This document shows, piece by piece, positions 60,655 to 64,000 of a stretch of 64,000 bases of DNA. The stretch comes from Actinoallomurus liliacearum. GTDB lineage: Bacteria > Actinomycetota > Actinomycetes > Streptosporangiales > Streptosporangiaceae. The stretch is from positions 1 through 64,000 of the forward strand of contig NZ_BAABHJ010000028.1 of NCBI RefSeq assembly GCF_039542035.1, written 5' to 3'. Below the pieces are notes generated by a model that searched no databases, was not told the origin of the DNA, and saw only the letters and a list, made by a program, of their open reading frames with translations. The position numbers and the translations under genes are program-made. Each line of letters opens with the position of its first letter. Positions within the stretch are counted from its first letter, which is position 1.

Positions 60655-61476
60655 TCAGCGGACGGTCGAGCCGCCCGTCTCGGTGGAGAAGACGCGGGCC
60701 ATCGGGCCGAGGCGCGGGACCATGACCCGTACGGTCCGGGTCGCGGCGTAGCCGGCGGCCAGGGTGACCACACCGCCGATGGCGTCGAGCAGGTAGTGGT
60801 TGGCGGTGCCCAGGATCACGAGCACGGTCGCGGCGGGATAGCAGTACACCAGCCACCGGACCCGGCTGGGCCGCGTCACGTCGGCGATGGCGATCGCGCA
60901 CCACAACGACCAGCCCGTGTGCAGCGACGGCATGGCGGCGTACTGGTTCGACACCGAGGCGACCGGCGAGGCGCCGGACTCGTACAGGCCGCCGCTGTGG
61001 AACGCGTTCGCCGTGTCGACGAACCCGGCGATCATGCGCGGCGGCGCCAGCGGGTACAGCCAGAACCCGATGAGGGCGAGGACCGTCGTCGCGAAGATCA
61101 GCCGCCGGTAGAACACATAGCGGTCCGGATGACGGACGTACAGCCAGACCAGCACGCCGATCGTGAGGACGAAGTGGAGGCTCGCGTAGTAGTAGTTCGC
61201 GCTCGTCCCGAGCCAGCGCACGTCCGTGAACAGCCGGTTGATCGACAACTCGACGTTCAGGTGCAGCAGGTGCTCGAGGTGGAGGATGTCATGCCCGCGG
61301 CTCAGCGCCGCCGTGTGGTTGCGGGGCACGAGATCGCGTACCAGCGAGTAGGCGCCGTAACAGAGGGCGATGAGCAGAATCTCGCGATAGAAGCGGGGGC
61401 GCCCGGCGGGTCGCCCGCCCGCCTGCACCCCCGTCAGGTCGCCCGTGGCGACCGGCGCCACGGCCGACCTTGACAT
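60655..61476 (-). CDS. PAP2-like membrane phosphatase (copy 1)
   Basis: A 273-residue membrane protein of the PAP2_3 (inositolphosphotransferase-like) group with about six helices. Phosphatase-type marks are A-M-P-S-L-H-T-G-W, containing the active-site histidine, and T-A-N-H-Y-L-L-D-A-I-G-G near the C-terminus. The W-L-Y-P-L-A-P-P-R segment is typical for this group. It acts on a lipid-linked or lipid phosphate, exact substrate unknown. A closely related gene lies 13 bases upstream on the same strand, so the two are a tandem duplication likely to be one operon. Confidence 0.9.
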   Translation of the reverse strand: MSRSAVAPVATGDLTGVQAGGRPAGRPRFYREILLIALCYGAYSLVRDLVPRNHTAALSRGHDILHLEHLLHLNVELSINRLFTDVRWLGTSANYYYASLHFVLTIGVLVWLYVRHPDRYVFYRRLIFATTVLALIGFWLYPLAPPRMIAGFVDTANAFHSGGLYESGASPVASVSNQYAAMPSLHTGWSLWCAIAIADVTRPSRVRWLVYCYPAATVLVILGTANHYLLDAIGGVVTLAAGYAATRTVRVMVPRLGPMARVFSTETGGSTVR

Positions 61477-61489
61477 GATCCCTATGTTC

Positions 61490-62323
61490 TCAGATCGAAT
61501 CGGGTGACCCGTCGGTATTCCTTGTCTTGTTTGTCACTTTGTGATCTTTCACCGGACCGGTCCCCGTCGTCTTCCGGTGCATGAGCCCGCTGGTGACCAG
61601 CGCGCCCGCGGTGATCAGGACTCCGGCCGCCGCGTCCAGCACGTAATGATTGGCGGTCGAGAAGATCACCAAAATTGTCACGATCGGGTAAAGGGTGGCG
61701 ATCGCCCGAACCCACGGACGCCGCGAAAGCGTGACCACCGCGACCGCACACCACAATGCCCATCCCGCGTGCATTGACGGCATTGCCGCGAACTGATTGG
61801 TCAGCGAACCGGCCTCGGGCGAGGAATACAGGCCGAAGCTGTGCAACGCCACCACCGGGTCGACGAAGCCCTGGCCGCCGAGGAAACGCGGCGGCGCCAG
61901 CGGGTACAGCCAGAAGCCGAGCAGCGCGATCCCGGTGGCGACCATCAGGGCCGTGCGCAGGCGGCGGAAGTGCTGGGGCCGCCGCCGGTAGAGCCACACG
62001 AGCACGGTCAGGGTGACCGCGAAGTGAGCGGTGGCGTAGTACCAGTTCGCCGGCCTGGCCAGCGACGGCGCCCGCAGCAGCGCGTGGTTGAGGTCCAGCT
62101 CGACGTCGATGCCCAGCGCGTGCTCCAGCCGCAGGATCTGCGACGCGTGCGCGTACGCCGTCGCCTCGTCATGCGGGATCAGCAGCCGGACCAGCGTGTA
62201 CGCGCAGTAGAAGGCGGCGGCCAGCGCGATCTCGCGCCACAGCCGAGGCGCCGGCGACGGCACGGGCGAGGCGGCGGGCTGCTTCTCGACGGGACGGGGA
62301 TGGGGGGCGGCTAGCTGGGCCAT
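61490..62323 (-). CDS. PAP2-like membrane phosphatase (copy 2)
   Basis: A 277-residue paralogue of the neighbouring gene. It shares the same motif order: A-M-P-S-M-H-A-G-W, then T-A-N-H-Y-V-L-D-A-A-A-G, and W-L-Y-P-L-A-P-P-R. The N-terminal cytoplasmic part has a proline-rich stretch (P-H-P-R-P-V-E-K-Q-P) absent from copy 1. ATG 62323 begins at this soluble part; another ATG at 62362 would add 13 residues. The copies differ enough to be an old duplication. Their substrates may differ. Confidence 0.88.
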   Translation of the reverse strand: MAQLAAPHPRPVEKQPAASPVPSPAPRLWREIALAAAFYCAYTLVRLLIPHDEATAYAHASQILRLEHALGIDVELDLNHALLRAPSLARPANWYYATAHFAVTLTVLVWLYRRRPQHFRRLRTALMVATGIALLGFWLYPLAPPRFLGGQGFVDPVVALHSFGLYSSPEAGSLTNQFAAMPSMHAGWALWCAVAVVTLSRRPWVRAIATLYPIVTILVIFSTANHYVLDAAAGVLITAGALVTSGLMHRKTTGTGPVKDHKVTNKTRNTDGSPDSI

Positions 62324-62492
62324 GATTTCAATCTTCGACGAGTCGCACCCTTTTGTGATCATCTCCAGGAATGGTCTGCGACTCGACCCAGGAGACTACG
62401 CGCCTAGTCCTCAGGGGGGATGCCGTCCCCTATCGGTCCCACCGGATCGTGCCCAGGGTACGTCCCCGTTGAGCGTGTCCGCGCCTCGGCGG

Positions 62493-62900
62493 TCAGGGCA
62501 GCGCGGGCAGCACCTGCTCGGACGGGGTGCCCTCGCGGAGCGCGCGGCCGACCGTGCAGTGGTTCTCGTGCACGCGGTGCGCGACCTCGGTGAAGATCTG
62601 CTGCGCCTTCTCGTCCCCCTCCGGGAACTCCACGTCGTACGTGACGGTGATCGGCCCCAGTTTCGTGGGCGCGACCTTCTCGGCCGCGACGTTCGCGACG
62701 AGCCTCACCAGCCGGTGACCGCGCTTGGCGGTGAGCGGCTCGATCGTCACGATCTCGCAGCCGCCCAGCGCGGCGAGCAGCAGCTCGACGGGCGTGAAGA
62801 CGCCGTCCTCGTCCGAGCTCCCGACGGCGACCTCCGCGCCGCGGTCGTTCCGGGCGACGAAGCCCCCGTCGTCGGTGCGCTCCACCCGAACCGAAGCCAT
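62493..62900 (-). CDS. OsmC-family peroxiredoxin-like protein
   Basis: A 135-residue protein of the OsmC/Ohr fold. The two redox cysteines are in L-G-G-C-E-I-V-T (Cys48) and E-N-H-C-T-V-G-R (Cys114), spaced as in OsmC-type thiol peroxidases that reduce organic hydroperoxides. P-V-E-L-L-L-A-A-L precedes the first cysteine. ATG 62900 has AAAGGAGG upstream. The gap before the PAP2 genes contains only a weak hairpin (GGGGA/TCCCC at 62416-62430). It is probably part of general oxidative stress defence. Confidence 0.92.
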   Translation of the reverse strand: MASVRVERTDDGGFVARNDRGAEVAVGSSDEDGVFTPVELLLAALGGCEIVTIEPLTAKRGHRLVRLVANVAAEKVAPTKLGPITVTYDVEFPEGDEKAQQIFTEVAHRVHENHCTVGRALREGTPSEQVLPALP

Positions 62901-62924
62901 GGTCCCTCCTTTGTAGGTCGCTCG

Positions 62925-63425
62925 TCAGTAACCATGGTCCCGGACGAGTTGTTCCAGCCAGGTACGCGCCTGGTCCACATGCGTCTCGGTGAGCCCGTGC
63001 AGCGGATCCACCGGGACGATGAGATGCGGGCCCAGCCGGGTCTCCTTGGCGAGCACCTCCGTGACGTCCGGCTCGTCCTCCAGCCAGACGAACGGCCGCT
63101 TGCCGACCCAGGCCGCCACGTGCCGGGCCTTCCACGCCCCGAGCGAGAACCGCGGATCGTGCCGGGGGATCGGAACGTGCGGGAGGGAGGGCAGCCCGAC
63201 CCGGGGGCTGATCCAGTCGTTCGCCGCGTCCGTCCAGTAGCTCGCCCAGACGAGCTCCGCCCCGGTGTCGGCCGCGAGGGCGGTGAGCAGCGGCCCGTGC
63301 AGCGGGTTGAGCAGCAGCCGGTAGACCACGCCGTTGGGGGAGGCGCGGTACCGCTGATAGCCGGGGGATCGTTGTAGGGGGTTGAGAACACCGTCCACGT
63401 CGAGAAGCACCAGCGGCGTGTCCAT
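62925..63425 (-). CDS. HAD-like hydrolase family protein
   Basis: A 166-residue protein. The N-terminal D-T-P-L-V-L-L-D-V-D-G-V-L-N-P carries the HAD motif I, with Asp9 nucleophile and Asp11. The later W-A-S-Y-W and D-E-P-D-V-T segments correspond to motif II-like and the acidic motif IV-like regions. The V-D-P-L-H-G-L-T segment near the end is typical of an actinobacterial subgroup with a small or absent cap. Substrate unknown. ATG 63425 is well supported by AAGAAGG five bases upstream and by motif I starting right after; longer in-frame sequence is unrelated. Confidence 0.85.
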   Translation of the reverse strand: MDTPLVLLDVDGVLNPLQRSPGYQRYRASPNGVVYRLLLNPLHGPLLTALAADTGAELVWASYWTDAANDWISPRVGLPSLPHVPIPRHDPRFSLGAWKARHVAAWVGKRPFVWLEDEPDVTEVLAKETRLGPHLIVPVDPLHGLTETHVDQARTWLEQLVRDHGY

Positions 63426-63502
63426 CCGACCTTCTTTCCGAGTGGCCACCGGCGTCGGCCGGCGGGGGAATCGAATCCCTAACCTGTGGCGCGAAACGCC
63501 CG

Positions 63503-63515
63503 GCAGGAGACCTGC
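63503..63515 (+). other. Possible left-end hairpin of the IS200/IS605 element
   Basis: GCAGG-AGA-CCTGC is a perfect 5-bp hairpin with a three-base loop, about 55-65 bases before the tnpA relic. IS200/IS605 elements use subterminal hairpins instead of terminal inverted repeats, and left-end hairpins lie at this kind of distance. The cleavage site cannot be assigned, so this is tentative. Confidence 0.35.
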
Positions 63516-63569
63516 GGCGGGTGTACAAACGGTGATGCGGTTGTGACCAGAAAGACCTGCCGGATATTG

Positions 63570-63807
63570 AGTGGTATGTGCGACCTGCAGTTGTAGGTGG
63601 CGTGGTGTTCGAAGTGCCGCCGTCCGGTCCTGGACGGGCGCGTCGGGCTCCGCTTCATGGGCTGATCGAGCAGAAGGGCAGCGAGCGCGGGTGGGGGAGT
63701 CGTCGTACTTCGCTGTCTCGGTCGGTGCGGTGAGCGCCGAGATGTTGAAGACGTACCTTGACACGCAGTGGGAGCGCCCCTGGAAGAAGGAGGAGGGGCG
63801 GGCTTGA
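63570..63807 (+). pseudogene. tnpA: IS200-type tnpA relic (Y1 HUH transposase)
   Basis: Remains of an IS200-family transposase in three frames. From 63576 one frame gives C-D-L-Q-L, a TAG at 63594, then V-A-W-C-S-K-C-R-R-P-V-L-D-G-R-V, matching the start of TnpA (compare ISDra2, Y-Q-L-E-Y-H-L-I-W-C-V-K-Y). A shift at 63662 continues L-I-E-Q-K-G-S-E-R-G-W. The central part with the HUH motif is missing. The third frame from about 63691 holds the C-terminus, S-S-Y-F-A-V-S-V-G and L-K-T-Y-L-D-T-Q with the catalytic tyrosine, ending at 63807. It cannot be active. Confidence 0.8.
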
Positions 63808-64000
63808 TACGCGCCTATAAGTTCCTTCTCCGCCCAACGGCCAGACAACAGGACCAGTTTAGGGCGATGCTGGCCGACCACTGCTCGCTCTACAACGCAG
63901 CCTTGCAGGAGCGGCGGGACGCCTACCGGCACGCCTCGAAGACCCGCATCACCTACGGCGAGCAGTCCGCACAGCTCAAAGAGATCCGAGCGTTCGACCC
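63804..64000 (+). CDS. tnpB: TnpB (IS605 OrfB) N-terminus, runs off the window
   Basis: The first 65 codons are visible from TTG 63804, which overlaps the tnpA relic's TGA (TTGA), with AGGAGG 9-15 bases upstream. The peptide reads I-R-A-Y-K-F-L-L-R-P-T-A-R-Q-Q-D-Q-F and later H-C-S-L-Y-N-A-A-L-Q-E-R-R-D-A-Y, a standard TnpB N-terminus. TnpB proteins are RuvC-like, RNA-guided nucleases related to Cas12 in characterised examples. The frame is intact so far; catalytic part and guide RNA lie beyond the edge. Confidence 0.88.
   Translation, partial: MIRAYKFLLRPTARQQDQFRAMLADHCSLYNAALQERRDAYRHASKTRITYGEQSAQLKEIRAFD

Noticed and set aside
63441..63500. tRNA-like T-arm (GGGGGAATCGAATCCC) next to the IS element, possible attachment site
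   Set aside because: It resembles a T-loop only loosely; no acceptor, anticodon or D-arm can be built on either strand.
1..64000. CRISPR arrays, rRNA or tRNA genes
   Set aside because: No regularly spaced repeat-spacer structure, and no recognisable rRNA or complete tRNA sequence on either strand.

Overview
The window is high-GC DNA (roughly 70% G+C or more by eye, with strong G/C at third codon positions), densely packed with genes on both strands. GTG and TTG starts are frequent, ATGA/GTGA start-stop overlaps are common, and the terminators are long GC stems without a U-tract. With the gene content (HTH/DUF5753 regulator, DtxR/IdeR-type iron box, F420-dependent enzymes, polyphosphate glucokinase, CopD-CtaG fusion, LigD-type phosphoesterase, SpoIIE-type phosphatase with an anti-sigma-like ATPase, glnE-glnA2-panB neighbourhood) this points to a chromosomal segment of a filamentous actinomycete, plausibly Streptosporangiales/Thermomonosporaceae or a relative. 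The family assignment is inference; no rRNA or tRNA gene was found to settle it.

Layout. 1-9.7 kb: the tail of one DUF5753-type regulator and a complete convergent paralogue, an iron-box-controlled siderophore reductase, a YdbS/YdbT-like PH-domain pair, an MFS and an APC permease, a secreted gamma-glutamyltransferase and CutA. 9.7-18 kb: MpaB/DUF2236 oxygenase, histidine phosphatase, alanine dehydrogenase, K+(Na+)/H+ antiporter, PaiB-like FMN protein, AzgA-type purine permease, a 621-bp structured non-coding region and an XRE-TPR regulator. 18-30 kb: CopD-CtaG fusion, F420-dependent oxidoreductase, a retropepsin-like lipoprotein, HtrA-like lipoprotein protease, membrane hydrolase, a LigD-like phosphoesterase fused to a degenerate ligase, methionine aminopeptidase, a 58-residue conserved protein, an SIS-like protein, polyphosphate glucokinase, and a translationally coupled trio (F420:NADP reductase, ketopantoate reductase, B12-type binding protein). 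30-36.6 kb: secreted HNH-like protein, inactive-looking asparaginase homologue, PAS-GAF-PP2C-HATPase phosphatase, and an MFS efflux/TetR operon.

36.7-57.5 kb is the nitrogen and cofactor region: panB, nadE, two MFS exporters with an ArsR-type regulator, a polar amino acid ABC transporter (orphan binding lipoprotein, penicillin-binding protein, then binding protein-permease-ATPase), glnA2-type glutamine synthetase homologue, a TetR/MFS efflux pair around an elaborate operator, an FG-GAP repeat protein, an Asp/Glu racemase, and glnE. 57.6-64 kb: DMFase-beta-like lipoprotein, an MDR reductase with a divergent HxlR regulator, tandem PAP2 membrane phosphatases, OsmC, a HAD-like protein, and at the right edge an IS200/IS605-type element whose tnpA is a relic while tnpB begins intact and runs off the window.

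Most genes look like ordinary chromosomal functions. The least ordinary items are the phosphoesterase/pseudo-ligase fusion, the asparaginase homologue lacking its catalytic motif, the paired operator between the TetR and MFS genes at 50.4 kb, the structured leader before the XRE-TPR gene, the PBP placed inside an amino acid transporter locus, and the tnpA relic beside tnpB.
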